A stretch of DNA of 64,000 nucleotides from Streptomyces brasiliensis (GCF_014647875.1 NZ_BMQA01000012.1:153986-217985), one strand, 5' to 3'. Shown: positions 1-9,502, counted from the first letter of the stretch. The notes: a model not told the origin generated them from the sequence alone. A program made the numbers and translations.

Positions 1-10
1 GCGGTGACCC

Positions 11-862
11 TCACCGAGCGACCGGACGGCTCCGCGCGGCCTCGTCCCGGCCGGGACGAGCAGAAACCGGAGCCGGGCGCCACACCCTGACGCCCGCGGC
101 GTACACCAGCAGCCCCAGCACCAGCCCCGCGCCCGCACCGAAGCACACCGTCGGCACCAGCTCCCAGGGCTTCGCGGTCGCTTCCCAGTACGCCCACCGG
201 CGCACCACCCGCTGCGCGGCCCCCACCGCCGCGCAGCCACCGATCACGGCACCGGCCCACCACCGGTCCCGTACCGACAGCGACGGCATCCCCGCGAGCC
301 GTGCGGGTGCCCGCCGTACCGCGTACACCACGAACGCGGCGATGACGAGGGCGGCCACCGCCGAGCCGCCGTACTGCAGGTACCAGTACAGCGGCGAGCC
401 CGCCACCTCCCGGCCCAGGACCCGTAACAGCCGCATCCCCCATCGGTCGAGGTGAGTGAACGCGTCCCATACGACGTGCGTCAGCGCGCCGAGGGCCGCC
501 GAGACGTACCACCACGCCACCGCACCGGCCCGCACGCGCGCGTGTGGCGCCCCGCACCGCGTCAGGGCCGCGATCCGCCCCTGCCGCCCGCGCGGCAGCA
601 GCGCCACCAGTGGTTCGCGCACGAGCAGCCACAGCCCGACCAGCGCCCAGGCGATCGCCACATCGACGGTGAACACACCGGCGAACGAGTGCGTGACCGT
701 CCCGAACTCCATCGCGCCCGGCAGGACACTCGCCGCGTAATAGGTCATGTCGGGGGAGAACGAACCCGCCGCGAGTACCGCGGGCACCAGCCGCCCCCGG
801 CCGGTCCCGTCCCCGCGCACCGCGGGCAGGACGGCGGCCGCATGGCTGAGAGTGAACGGCAA
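11..862 (-). CDS. DUF4184 family integral membrane protein
   Basis: The 283-residue protein opens with MPFTLSHAAAVLP, the characteristic start of the DUF4184 family, whose members are membrane proteins of unknown function distantly like YbcI-type metal-dependent hydrolases. Hydrophobic stretches near residues 70-85, 112-130, 165-185, 205-220 and 240-260 suggest about five membrane segments. Conserved polar residues (SHAAAV, FSPDM, THSFAG, HVVWDAFTH) are rich in His and Asp and could bind metal; that is inference. The start is TTG at 862, preceded on the minus strand by AGGGAG with good spacing. It is transcribed away from the lytic transglycosylase gene. The family call is confident; the biochemical role is unknown. 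Confidence 0.85.
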   Translation of the reverse strand: MPFTLSHAAAVLPAVRGDGTGRGRLVPAVLAAGSFSPDMTYYAASVLPGAMEFGTVTHSFAGVFTVDVAIAWALVGLWLLVREPLVALLPRGRQGRIAALTRCGAPHARVRAGAVAWWYVSAALGALTHVVWDAFTHLDRWGMRLLRVLGREVAGSPLYWYLQYGGSAVAALVIAAFVVYAVRRAPARLAGMPSLSVRDRWWAGAVIGGCAAVGAAQRVVRRWAYWEATAKPWELVPTVCFGAGAGLVLGLLVYAAGVRVWRPAPVSARPGRDEAARSRPVAR

Positions 863-1169
863 CAGGGCTCCCTGGAACGGCTGTCGACCGCGTTGGCGAC
901 CTGGTCATCGCGTTCGTCAAGTATGTGGGACCGATCGGGATGACAACGCGACATGGCCAATCGGTGAAAACCGGGCGTCAACGGGTGCCCACGCAAAGGA
1001 AGTTGTCGTAGGGTCGCCTGGGTCGGCGCGCCGGGGTGCCATCGAACACAGGAACGCATGACTCGACAGGCGTAACGGGGGCAACCGCGACAGCGGGTCG
1101 ACCGTCACAACGGGGCGAGGCAGGCAGACGGAGACGGGCGCGACGGCGTCCATGGGAGGGGTTCACTCT
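863..1169. other. Intergenic region between divergent genes
   Basis: This 307-base gap separates the divergent DUF4184 and lytic transglycosylase genes and must hold both promoters. Because Streptomyces cell-wall hydrolase genes often carry a ydaO-type cyclic-di-AMP riboswitch, I looked for one and saw no convincing match. The only clear element is GGAGGGG at 1155-1161, the ribosome binding site of the transglycosylase. Confidence 0.5.
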
Positions 1170-2870
1170 ATGGCGGCGCATTTCGGCAGGCGACTGCGCA
1201 AGGGGGCGGCGACGACGGCCGTTGCCGCGGCAGCGGTCGCGGCTCTGTCCGCGTCCCAGGGTCCGGGAGTGACCCACGGCAACCACGGCACACCGGCCGC
1301 CGCCGGCGCCACGTCCCCGGACTCGGCCCCCGCCGACAGCGCCACCGGCAACTCGCCGTACTACACGGACCTGCCGCCGCTCCACAGCCCCAATCCCAGC
1401 CCGTCCACCGGCATCGGCACCCCCGTCTCCCAGGGCGACGCCGAGGCGGGCATACCGGCCACCGTCCTGGACGCGTACAAGAAGGCCGAGGCTGAGCTGC
1501 GCAGCTCCAAGCCGGAATGCAACCTGCCCTGGCAACTCCTCGCCGCCATAGGCAAGGTGGAGTCGGGCCACGCGAGCGGTGGCCGCGTCGACGCCGACGG
1601 CACCACGACCACCCCGATCCTCGGCCCGGAACTCGACGGCAACGGCTTCGCGCTCATCAAGGACACCGACAACGGCGCGTACGACGGCAACAGCGCGTAC
1701 GACCAGGCCGTCGGCCCCATGCAGTTCATCCCGTCCACCTGGGCCTGGGCCGGCCGCGACGGCAACGGCGACGGCAAGAAGGACCCCAACAACGTCTACG
1801 ACGCCGCACTCGCCGCCGGACACTATCTGTGCCGCTACGGCTGGGACCTGTCCGACGAGGGGGACCTGCACAGCGCGATCCTCAGCTACAACGACTCGCA
1901 GGACTATCTGAACCTGGTCCTGTCGTGGCTGGAGTACTACCGCAAGGGCACCCACTCGATCCCGGACGGCACCGGCTCCCTGCCGGGTCACCGCAGTGAC
2001 GAGCCCCGCGGAGCGAGCCCCGACCCGTCGCCCACGCCGCCGAAGCCGCCGAAGCCGGGCAAGACGCCGCCGGCGTCGGGCACGCCGAGCCCCGAGCCGC
2101 CCGCCACCACGCCCCCGTCGAGCACGCCGCAGACCCCCACCGACACCGTGGACCACCTGGCGGACGCCGGCACCGCCACGCTCACCGCGATGGCGGGCGA
2201 CGCGTTCGCCGAGCGGATCAGCACGCGCGCCGAGACCGCGGCGGACAAGGCCGTCGGCAAGGTCCGGATCCGGTTCACGCTCATCGGCGACACGGACACG
2301 ACCTTCACGGGCGGCGAGACCGTCGCCACGGTCGTCACCGACAGCACGGGCGTGGCGGTCGCACCCGCGCTCCAGGCGGGCGAGCGGACCGGTGACTTCA
2401 CGGTCCACGCCGTCGTCGTGGGCCGCACGACGGTCGCGGGCCTCGACTACCACGCCGGTGTGACGCCGCGCGCCGCCGACACCCTCGCCCGCACCGGCGA
2501 CACGGCGCTGACCTGCACGCCGGGCGGCGAGTTCGCCGACCAGGTCGAGGTGAAGGCGACCTACCAGGGCGCCGTCGCGGACAAGGTCGCGGCCACCGCC
2601 ACGCTCATCAAGTCGGCGGACGACGCGACCGAGAACGACAAGGGCCCCTACTTCAAGGACGCCGACGGCAAAACCGTACGCACCCTGACGGGCCTTGTGA
2701 CGGACGCGAACGGTCTGCTGAAGCTGCCGAAGCTGTACGCGGACGACACCACCGGCACCTTCCTGCTCCGCATCACCACCACCGGCGGCGCGACGCTCAC
2801 CGTCGAGCTGACGGTCGCGGCGCCCGACACCTCGGCCAGTCCTACGCCGAGTTCCTCCCCGACGGCGTAA
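1170..2870 (+). CDS. Secreted lytic transglycosylase with C-terminal beta-type domains
   Basis: This 566-residue exported protein probably cleaves peptidoglycan glycan strands. A basic N-terminus and Ala-rich core (about residues 1-32) form a signal peptide. A transglycosylase SLT domain follows (about 105-270) with the catalytic Glu near 131 in IGKVESGH, and the family signatures AVGPMQFIPSTWAWAG, NVYDAALAAGHYLC and AILSYNDS. A Pro/Thr-rich linker (about 285-325) leads to a Thr/Val/Asp-rich tail of two Ig-like or filamin-like beta units, probably for wall binding. I start at ATG 1170 because GGAGGGG lies 8 bases upstream; an ATG at 1152 in the same frame lacks a site. A stem-loop follows the stop. 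Confidence 0.9.
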   Translation: MAAHFGRRLRKGAATTAVAAAAVAALSASQGPGVTHGNHGTPAAAGATSPDSAPADSATGNSPYYTDLPPLHSPNPSPSTGIGTPVSQGDAEAGIPATVLDAYKKAEAELRSSKPECNLPWQLLAAIGKVESGHASGGRVDADGTTTTPILGPELDGNGFALIKDTDNGAYDGNSAYDQAVGPMQFIPSTWAWAGRDGNGDGKKDPNNVYDAALAAGHYLCRYGWDLSDEGDLHSAILSYNDSQDYLNLVLSWLEYYRKGTHSIPDGTGSLPGHRSDEPRGASPDPSPTPPKPPKPGKTPPASGTPSPEPPATTPPSSTPQTPTDTVDHLADAGTATLTAMAGDAFAERISTRAETAADKAVGKVRIRFTLIGDTDTTFTGGETVATVVTDSTGVAVAPALQAGERTGDFTVHAVVVGRTTVAGLDYHAGVTPRAADTLARTGDTALTCTPGGEFADQVEVKATYQGAVADKVAATATLIKSADDATENDKGPYFKDADGKTVRTLTGLVTDANGLLKLPKLYADDTTGTFLLRITTTGGATLTVELTVAAPDTSASPTPSSSPTA

Positions 2871-2895
2871 CGGCCGCCGGGACGACGCTCGCACC

Positions 2896-2929
2896 AGGGC
2901 GCCCCTCCGCTTCGGCGGGCGGGCGCCCT
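2896..2929 (+). terminator. Hairpin after the transglycosylase gene
   Basis: A 9-base-pair stem (2896-2904 with 2921-2929) encloses a further CCGC-TTCG-GCGG helix with a UUCG tetraloop. It lies 25 bases after the stop. There is no long U tract, which is usual for Streptomyces terminators. Confidence 0.65.
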
Positions 2930-3037
2930 CGTCCGTGTGTGCAACGTGTTCTCATCTCGCCCGCCCGTTGCTACGGTGCCGGACCTGACGGTGCATCAGC
3001 TCCCGATGTCCGTTCCGACCGCCCGGGGAGGCCCCGT

Positions 3038-3172
3038 ATGCGTGCCCTGATCGCCGCCGCGACAGGCCTCGCCGTCGCGCTCGCCCTGGTCCTCACCGTC
3101 ACCGCCCTGGGGTCGCCGACGGGCAGCACGTCCCCGAAGCCCCTGCTGACCACGGTGCCCGCACACCCGTGA
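3038..3172 (+). CDS. SPW_0924 family small protein
   Basis: This 44-residue peptide begins MRALIAAATGLAVALALVL and ends KPLLTTVPAHP. One membrane segment or signal-anchor spans residues 3-22, followed by a short polar tail with a conserved end. From memory it matches the SPW_0924 family of tiny Streptomyces proteins, whose function is unknown. The ATG at 3038 is preceded by GGGGAG at 3025-3030. It sits 42 bases ahead of the DUF3068 gene and may share its transcript. Confidence 0.75.
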   Translation: MRALIAAATGLAVALALVLTVTALGSPTGSTSPKPLLTTVPAHP

Positions 3173-3214
3173 ACCCGTGACCGTCCCACCGGTCCGCCCG
3201 GGAAGGAGGCCGAG

Positions 3215-4204
3215 ATGCGCCGCAAGGCCGGTCTGATCCTGCTCGCCCTCGCCGTGTTCTTCGCGACGCTGTCCCCGCTGCTGCGCTGGTACGCCTTCCC
3301 GCGCCTGGCCAAGATCCCCGCGAACCAGTACCAGGACATGGTCCTGGAGGCGAAGGACGCCACCCTCCTCGACTACGGCACGATGCGGTCGAAGAAGGTC
3401 CCCGAGGTCACCGTCGTGCAGACCCTCAAGGGCAACGTGGAAGCCTCGGAGAAGATCGAGCGGACCGCGAGCAGGGACGTGGTCGTCTGGGACGGCCTCT
3501 CCTACGTCCAGGGCCCCGACGGCAGGATGGTCTCCGAGATCCCCGAGCGCTACATCTTCGACGCGCACAGCCAGGAGCCCGTCCACGCCACCGGTGAGTC
3601 GGTGGACGGTGCCCCGGTACGCCGCGACGGCATCGAGTTCAAGTGGCCCTTCCTGACCGAGAAGCGGGACTACGAGTACTTCGACGCGCAGGCCCGCACC
3701 ACCAGTCCCATCCACTACAAGGGCACCCAGGAGTTCCGCGGGGTGACGGTCTACTACTTCGAACAGACCGTCCCCTGGACCAAGGTCCCCTTCCCCAAGG
3801 CCATGCCAGTGCAGGGCATCACCCCCGAGTCGGTCGCGAAGACGGGCACCACGCGCTGGTACACGGTCCACAGGTTCTGGGTCGAACCCGGCACCGGTGC
3901 GCCCGTCTGCGGCGAGGAGATCCACAAGGAGGAACTGCGCGGCGGCACCCTGCTCGGCGGCCGGGACAAGGTGACGGCGTTCGTGGGGCACGTGAAGATG
4001 CGCGAGGACTACATCGAGCACACGGTGAACCTCGTCGAGTCCCAGCGCGTGCTGGTCCTCCTCATGACGTCGTACCTGCCCTGGAGCTTCCTGATCCTGG
4101 GCGCCCTGTTGCTGTCGCTCTCCCTGTACCTGGAGGCGCGCGGCAGGCGCCCGGGCGACGCGGCACCGGCTCAGCTGACCGAACCCGAACCTGTCAGCGC
4201 CTGA
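3215..4204 (+). CDS. DUF3068 (PorA-like) membrane-anchored protein
   Basis: The 329-residue protein has a signal-anchor at residues 5-22, a large extracytoplasmic domain and a second membrane helix near 290-310 followed by an Arg/Pro-rich cytoplasmic tail. This layout and motifs such as DYGTMRSKKVPEVTVVQT, TYFFD-type variants and PIHYKGTQEFRGV fit DUF3068, the actinobacterial family that includes mycobacterial PorA-type proteins. The role is probably in the envelope, but no activity is established. GGAAGGAGG precedes the ATG. Its stop overlaps the end of the convergent hrpB gene by 11 bases, so the two transcripts meet tail to tail. Confidence 0.85.
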   Translation: MRRKAGLILLALAVFFATLSPLLRWYAFPRLAKIPANQYQDMVLEAKDATLLDYGTMRSKKVPEVTVVQTLKGNVEASEKIERTASRDVVVWDGLSYVQGPDGRMVSEIPERYIFDAHSQEPVHATGESVDGAPVRRDGIEFKWPFLTEKRDYEYFDAQARTTSPIHYKGTQEFRGVTVYYFEQTVPWTKVPFPKAMPVQGITPESVAKTGTTRWYTVHRFWVEPGTGAPVCGEEIHKEELRGGTLLGGRDKVTAFVGHVKMREDYIEHTVNLVESQRVLVLLMTSYLPWSFLILGALLLSLSLYLEARGRRPGDAAPAQLTEPEPVSA

Positions 4205-6734
4205 GCCGGGCGTTGGTGTGCCGGGTGGGCTCGGCGGTCGCCGGATCCTCCGGCCACGGATGCTTCGGATACCGCCCGCGCAACTCCGCCCGTACGCCCT
4301 TGTAGCCGTCCTTCCAGAAGGAGGCGAGGTCGGCGGTGACGGCGGCGGGGCGTCCGGCGGGAGAGAGGAGATGCACGAGCAGCGGTACGCCCGCGACGGT
4401 GGGTGACTCGTGCAGGCCGAACATCTCCTGCAACTTGACGGCGAGAACGGGCTGCCCCGGATCCGCGTAGTCGATCCGGATCCTGGACCCACTCGGTACG
4501 GCGATCCGCTCGGGCGCGAGCTCGTCGAGCCGGGCGGCGTCCCCGCTCGCCCAGGGCAGCAGACGGCCGAGCGCCGTACCGGCGTCGATCCGCGCCAGAT
4601 CGGCCCGCCGCCGGGCCCGTCCCAGCTCGGGTTCCAGCCACTCCTCCACGCGCGCGTGGAGGGCCTCGTCCGACACGTCCGGCCAGGGCTCGCCGAGCCG
4701 CAGCCGCAGGAAGGCCAGCCGCTGCCGCAGCACGCGCGCCTCCGCCGACCACCGCAACAGGCCGATCCCGTCCCGCCGCAGCCCGTCGAGCAGGGCGTCG
4801 CGCACGAGCCCGGGATCCGCGTCCGGCAACGGGCGTACGGCCAACTCGACGGCCCCGAGCCGTTCGACCCGCCGCGCGACGACGTCCCCGTCGGCCCAGT
4901 GCACCTCGTCCAGCTCCTCGTAGAGGGACCCTGCCGCGACCCGCGCCAGCCCCTCGTCGATCACGGCACCGAGCCGCACGCGCGCGTGCCCCTTGCCGAG
5001 CGGCCGGTCGGCCACGGCGACGGCGATCCAGCCGGCCCCGCGCAACGGCGACCCGTCGGAAAGCTCGGCCCGCGTCCCGGAGACCATGAGATACGACCCA
5101 CCGTCGAGCTTCGCGACCCGCTCGGGAAAGGTGAGGGCGGCGACGAGCCCGGCGACCTGGTCGTCGCCGAGGCGGGAAACACGCTCTGCGGCCACTTCTG
5201 TCCCTCGGTCATGGACGGGCGGGGGAGAGAACTCGGCAGAGACGGCCCGCAGTCGCCGAACTTCCGCAAGCCACCGCCTGGCATAGGCGTCACCCCCACG
5301 CCGAGCAGCCCGCAACGCACCGGCGAGATCATCGCCGTACTCCCGCGGCACCTCCTCGCTCAGCAGGGCGACAACCTCGGCCACCCTTCCGGAGGAGCCC
5401 GCATCGATGAGCGCCCGCCCCAGCCTGGGGTGCAAGCCCAACCGCGACAGCCGCACGCCCCGAGACGTGGCCCGCCCGACGGAGTCCACCGCCCCCACGG
5501 CCGCCAGGACGCCCCGCGCCGCCGCCATCGCCCCGCCCGGCGGTGGATCCAGCAACGCCAGCCCGGACGCGTCCGGGGCGCCCCAGCACGCCGCCTGGAG
5601 CGCGAACGCCGTCAGGTCGGCGACCTTGATCTCCGGCGCGGGGAAGAGGGGCAGCGTCGTGTCCTCCGCCTCCGACCAGCACCGGTACACCGCCCCCGGC
5701 GCCTCACGTCCGGCCCGCCCGGCCCGCTGCGCCCCCGCGGCCCGCGATGCCCGTACCGTCGTCAGCGCGCTCAGCCCGCGCGCGTGGTCCACCCGCGGCT
5801 CCCGCGCCAGCCCGGAGTCGACCACCACCCGCACCCCGGGAACCGTCAGCGACGACTCCGCGACGGAGGTGGCCAGCACCACCCGGCGGCGCCGTCCGGG
5901 CGCCAGCACCGCGTCCTGCACCGCGGCCGGTGCCCGCCCGTGCACCTGGAGCACCTCGACGTCGCCGAGATCGCCGGTATCCCCCAGTTGCCCGGCGACG
6001 CGCGCGATCTCACCGGCGCCGGGTAGGAAACACAGCACGTCCCCCGGCCGCTCGGCCAGCGCCCGCCGCACCACCGACGCCACGTGCGCCAGCAGCGCCG
6101 GATCGACCCACATGCCGTGCGCCGGCCGGACCGGACGCCCCGGCGGCGCCCAGACCACGTCGACCCCGTGGGCGGCACCCCGCGCCTCGACCACCGGCGC
6201 CCCGCCCAGCAGCCGTGCCCAGCCCTCCGCGTCCGTGGTCGCCGACGCGGCCACCAGCCGCAGCTCCGGCCGCAGGGTCTCGCGCACGTCGCACAGGAAC
6301 GCCGCCGTCGTGTCCGCGTCCAGGTGCCGCTCATGGCACTCGTCGAGCACGACGACGTCGACGCCGGCCAGCTCCTGGTCCCGCTGGAGCCGCTGGAGCA
6401 GCACACCCGTCGTGACGACCTCCACGCGCGCGTGGCGGCCCACGACCCGCTCGCCGCGCACGGTGTAGCCGACGCTCTGCCCGACCTTCTCGCCCAGCAG
6501 CCACGCCATCCGCCGGGCCGCGGCCCGCGCCGCGATCCGCCGGGGCTCGGCCACGACGACCCGCCGCGCGGGCCCCTCACCCAGCAGCCCGGCCAGCACA
6601 GGCGGCACCAGCGTCGTCTTGCCGGTACCGGGCGGCGCCACGAGAACGGCGGTGCCGTGCTCGTCCAGCGCGGCGGTCAGGGCAGGCAGGGCACCACGTA
6701 CGGGCAGTGCGTCCAGGGCGTCGTAGCGGATCAC
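4194..6734 (-). CDS. hrpB: ATP-dependent helicase HrpB
   Basis: This 846-residue protein is full length for HrpB, a DEAH-box superfamily 2 helicase probably acting on RNA. Domain order is standard: RecA-like domain 1 with Walker A APPGTGKTT (about residues 34-42) and the DECH box in VVVLDECHERHLD (about 130); SAT motif in LVAASATTDAE; RecA-like domain 2 with QRAGRAGREAPG; HA2 and the HrpB C-terminal domain ending with LASFWKDGYKGVRAELRGRYPKHPWPEDP, the family signature. The physiological role is poorly defined in bacteria. The gene stands alone on the minus strand, and its end overlaps the DUF3068 gene. Confidence 0.95.
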   Translation of the reverse strand: MIRYDALDALPVRGALPALTAALDEHGTAVLVAPPGTGKTTLVPPVLAGLLGEGPARRVVVAEPRRIAARAAARRMAWLLGEKVGQSVGYTVRGERVVGRHARVEVVTTGVLLQRLQRDQELAGVDVVVLDECHERHLDADTTAAFLCDVRETLRPELRLVAASATTDAEGWARLLGGAPVVEARGAAHGVDVVWAPPGRPVRPAHGMWVDPALLAHVASVVRRALAERPGDVLCFLPGAGEIARVAGQLGDTGDLGDVEVLQVHGRAPAAVQDAVLAPGRRRRVVLATSVAESSLTVPGVRVVVDSGLAREPRVDHARGLSALTTVRASRAAGAQRAGRAGREAPGAVYRCWSEAEDTTLPLFPAPEIKVADLTAFALQAACWGAPDASGLALLDPPPGGAMAAARGVLAAVGAVDSVGRATSRGVRLSRLGLHPRLGRALIDAGSSGRVAEVVALLSEEVPREYGDDLAGALRAARRGGDAYARRWLAEVRRLRAVSAEFSPPPVHDRGTEVAAERVSRLGDDQVAGLVAALTFPERVAKLDGGSYLMVSGTRAELSDGSPLRGAGWIAVAVADRPLGKGHARVRLGAVIDEGLARVAAGSLYEELDEVHWADGDVVARRVERLGAVELAVRPLPDADPGLVRDALLDGLRRDGIGLLRWSAEARVLRQRLAFLRLRLGEPWPDVSDEALHARVEEWLEPELGRARRRADLARIDAGTALGRLLPWASGDAARLDELAPERIAVPSGSRIRIDYADPGQPVLAVKLQEMFGLHESPTVAGVPLLVHLLSPAGRPAAVTADLASFWKDGYKGVRAELRGRYPKHPWPEDPATAEPTRHTNARLRR

Positions 6735-6827
6735 GCCCCCAGTGTCGTGCGCCCCCCGAAACCACCGTCACGCGCGCGTGCCCGGAAAAAGCCCCCCATG
6801 GCCTCCACGCGCGCGTGCGCCGGTCGC

Positions 6828-7586
6828 TCAGTCCCGCTCGCACACGAAGATCGCCGTCCCCGGGATCAGGCTGCCGCGCAGCGGCGACCAGCCGCCCCAC
6901 TCCGAGGTGTTCCAGGCCGGCCACTCCGGCTCCACCAGGTCGACCAGCCGGAAGCCCGACGCCACCACGTCGCGCACCCGGTCGCCGATGGTCCGGTGGT
7001 GCTCGACGTACACCGCGCGGCCGTCCTCGTCCTGCTCGACGTACGGCGTGCGGTCGAAGTACGAGGCCGCCACGCTGAGCCCCTCCGGCCCGGGTTCGTC
7101 CGGGAACGCCCAGCGGATCGGGTGCGTCACCGAGAAGACGAAACGTCCCCCGGGCCGCAGCACCCGCCGCACCTCCCGCAGCACCAGCACCGGGTCGGCC
7201 ACGAACGGCAGCGCGCCGTACGCCGAACACGCCAGGTCGAAGGAGCCGTCCGCGAAGGGCAGCGCGCCGGCGTCGGCGCAGACGAGCGGGAACGTTCCGC
7301 CGATGCGCAGCGCGTGCTGCAACTGGCGATGGGAGAGGTCCAGGGCCACCGGACGGGCGCCCTGCGCGGCCAGCCACCGCGCGCACTGGGCCGCGCCGGC
7401 GCCTATCTCCAGGACGTCCCGGCCCTTCAGCTCCTCCGCCGGGCCGAGCAGCTCCGCCTCCACCTCGTCGAGGCCCTCGGGACCCCATACGAAGCGGTCG
7501 TCACCGAGGAACGTGCCGTGCTCGATCTGGTACTCGTCCGCGTTCCGGTCCCACCAGCCCCGGTTGGCCCGGGAGCTCTCCGTCAC
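6828..7586 (-). CDS. Class I SAM-dependent methyltransferase
   Basis: A Rossmann-fold methyltransferase of about 252 residues. Motif I is DVLEIGAGAAQCARWLA, the acidic strand-2 end is ALDLSHRQL, and motif IV follows at FDLACSAYGALPFVADP, with LRPGGRFVFSVTHP as motif VI. The substrate is unknown; the ubiquinone/menaquinone-methyltransferase type fold does not decide it. The start is uncertain. I chose GTG at 7584-7586 (VTESSRANRGWWDRNADEYQ) because family members begin just before this conserved segment, but the frame is open to a TTG at 7691 and neither start has a strong ribosome binding site. It diverges from rpsA. Confidence 0.85.
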   Translation of the reverse strand: MTESSRANRGWWDRNADEYQIEHGTFLGDDRFVWGPEGLDEVEAELLGPAEELKGRDVLEIGAGAAQCARWLAAQGARPVALDLSHRQLQHALRIGGTFPLVCADAGALPFADGSFDLACSAYGALPFVADPVLVLREVRRVLRPGGRFVFSVTHPIRWAFPDEPGPEGLSVAASYFDRTPYVEQDEDGRAVYVEHHRTIGDRVRDVVASGFRLVDLVEPEWPAWNTSEWGGWSPLRGSLIPGTAIFVCERD

Positions 7587-7778
7587 TCCCGCGTCACGCC
7601 GGGTGGCTTCCGGTTCGAACGGCTCTGGCTCTTGGATGATCGGCTCCCTCGTCGTACTCTTCCGTGCAACCCGTTCAGGGGAGTGTCGCAAAAGGGGTCC
7701 CTCAGGCCTGCGTGGCCTGGTGGGACGGTTCTTGTGCCGGTTATGCGGCGATCCGCCCCGGCTGTGCGCCTTCGCGCA

Positions 7779-7807
7779 TTGACCCTGTCCGGCTGCCCCC
7801 GTATGCT
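7779..7807 (+). promoter_or_regulatory. rpsA promoter, HrdB-type
   Basis: TTGACC at 7779-7784 and TATGCT at 7802-7807 are separated by exactly 17 bases, an excellent match to the housekeeping sigma-70 consensus in Streptomyces. Transcription would begin near 7814, giving a leader of about 195 bases before the rpsA ATG. Confidence 0.8.
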
Positions 7808-7818
7808 ACAAGTTGCGC

Positions 7819-7859
7819 TGCGAGCCTGCGCTCCTCAGACGTAGCAGGCTGCGCTCGCA
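7819..7859 (+). promoter_or_regulatory. Stem-loop at the 5' end of the rpsA leader
   Basis: TGCGAG (7819-7824) pairs with CTCGCA (7854-7859), and CCTGC (7825-7829) with GCAGG (7844-7848), with a five-base bulge (7849-7853) on the 3' side. It lies a few bases after the predicted transcription start. Ribosomal protein leaders often bind their product, so an autoregulatory role is possible but unproven. Confidence 0.45.
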
Positions 7860-8008
7860 TCTGTTGTATGTCCCCTCGGTTGTCGAGGCGCCGTCATCAG
7901 TTCACTGGTGGGGCGCTTCCTTGGCTGTCCGGCTTCTGCAGAGCGAAACGGGCTCCCGGCGTAAGCAGTACCTACGACTTCAATGTCCGTACCGGAGCCC
8001 TTTCCCAC

Positions 8009-9502
8009 ATGACGAGCAGCACCGAGACCACCGCCACCACCCCGCAGGTTGCGGTCAACGACATCGGTAACGAGGAAGCCTTCCTCGCCGCTATCGACGA
8101 GACGATCAAGTACTTCAACGATGGTGACATCGTCGACGGCGTCATCGTCAAGGTTGACCGGGACGAGGTTCTCCTCGACATCGGTTACAAGACCGAAGGT
8201 GTCATTCCGAGCCGCGAGCTCTCGATCAAGCACGACGTCGACCCGAACGAGGTCGTCGCCGTCGGCGACGAGATCGAGGCCCTGGTCCTCCAGAAGGAGG
8301 ACAAGGAAGGCCGCCTGATCCTCTCGAAGAAGCGCGCCCAGTACGAGCGTGCCTGGGGCACCATCGAGAAGATCAAGGAAGAGGACGGCATCGTCACCGG
8401 TACCGTCATCGAGGTCGTCAAGGGTGGTCTCATCCTCGACATCGGCCTCCGCGGCTTCCTCCCGGCCTCCCTGGTCGAGATGCGCCGCGTTCGCGACCTC
8501 CAGCCCTACGTGGGCAAGGAGCTCGAGGCCAAGATCATCGAGCTGGACAAGAACCGCAACAACGTGGTCCTGTCCCGCCGTGCCTGGCTGGAGCAGACCC
8601 AGTCCGAGGTCCGCCAGACGTTCCTCACGACCCTGCAGAAGGGTCAGGTCCGCTCCGGTGTGGTCTCCTCGATCGTCAACTTCGGTGCCTTCGTGGACCT
8701 GGGTGGCGTCGACGGTCTGGTCCACGTCTCCGAGCTGTCCTGGAAGCACATCGACCACCCGTCCGAGGTCGTCGAGGTCGGCCAGGAGGTCACCGTCGAG
8801 GTCCTCGACGTCGACATGGACCGCGAGCGCGTCTCCCTGTCGCTGAAGGCGACCCAGGAAGACCCGTGGCAGCAGTTCGCCCGCACCCACCAGATCGGCC
8901 AGGTCGTGCCCGGCAAGGTCACGAAGCTGGTTCCGTTCGGTGCGTTCGTCCGCGTGGACGAGGGCATCGAGGGTCTGGTCCACATCTCCGAGCTGGCCGA
9001 GCGCCACGTGGAGATCCCGGAGCAGGTCGTCCAGGTCAACGACGAGATCTTCGTCAAGGTCATCGACATCGACCTCGAGCGCCGTCGCATCAGCCTCTCG
9101 CTGAAGCAGGCCAACGAGGCCTTCGGTGCCGACCCGGCCTCGGTCGAGTTCGACCCGACCCTGTACGGCATGGCCGCGTCCTACGACGACCAGGGCAACT
9201 ACATCTACCCCGAGGGCTTCGACCCCGAGACCAACGACTGGCTCGAGGGCTACGAGAAGCAGCGCGAGGAGTGGGAGCGCCAGTACGCCGAGGCGCAGCA
9301 GCGCTTCGAGCAGCACCAGCAGCAGGTCATCAAGTCCCGTGAGGCCGACGCGGCGGCTGCCGCCGAGGGTGGCGAGGCTGCGGCTCCGGCCGCGTCCGGT
9401 GGCGGTTCGTACTCCTCCGAGGGCCCGGACAACTCCGGCGCGCTGGCCTCGGACGAGGCGCTTGCCGCTCTGCGGGAGAAGCTGGCGGGTGGGCAGAGCT
9501 GA
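8009..9502 (+). CDS. rpsA: 30S ribosomal protein S1
   Basis: The 497-residue protein helps recruit mRNA to the 30S subunit. It has four S1 OB-fold repeats (about residues 35-105, 122-188, 208-277 and 293-363), the actinobacterial arrangement, against six in Escherichia coli. Repeats 3 and 4 show the strongest signatures: GVVSSIVNFGAFVDLGGVDG and GKVTKLVPFGAFVRVDEGIEG. The C-terminal 130 residues are acidic and Gln-rich, then Ala/Gly-rich. Codon use is strongly biased to C-ending codons, as expected of a highly expressed gene. Start ATG at 8009 gives MTSSTETTATTPQVAVNDIG, the known Streptomyces S1 N-terminus; the frame continues upstream without coding character. Confidence 0.98.
   Translation: MTSSTETTATTPQVAVNDIGNEEAFLAAIDETIKYFNDGDIVDGVIVKVDRDEVLLDIGYKTEGVIPSRELSIKHDVDPNEVVAVGDEIEALVLQKEDKEGRLILSKKRAQYERAWGTIEKIKEEDGIVTGTVIEVVKGGLILDIGLRGFLPASLVEMRRVRDLQPYVGKELEAKIIELDKNRNNVVLSRRAWLEQTQSEVRQTFLTTLQKGQVRSGVVSSIVNFGAFVDLGGVDGLVHVSELSWKHIDHPSEVVEVGQEVTVEVLDVDMDRERVSLSLKATQEDPWQQFARTHQIGQVVPGKVTKLVPFGAFVRVDEGIEGLVHISELAERHVEIPEQVVQVNDEIFVKVIDIDLERRRISLSLKQANEAFGADPASVEFDPTLYGMAASYDDQGNYIYPEGFDPETNDWLEGYEKQREEWERQYAEAQQRFEQHQQQVIKSREADAAAAAEGGEAAAPAASGGGSYSSEGPDNSGALASDEALAALREKLAGGQS

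Noticed and set aside
863..1169. ydaO-type cyclic-di-AMP riboswitch before the transglycosylase
   Set aside because: Expected from gene type, but the conserved blocks of that riboswitch were not found by eye.
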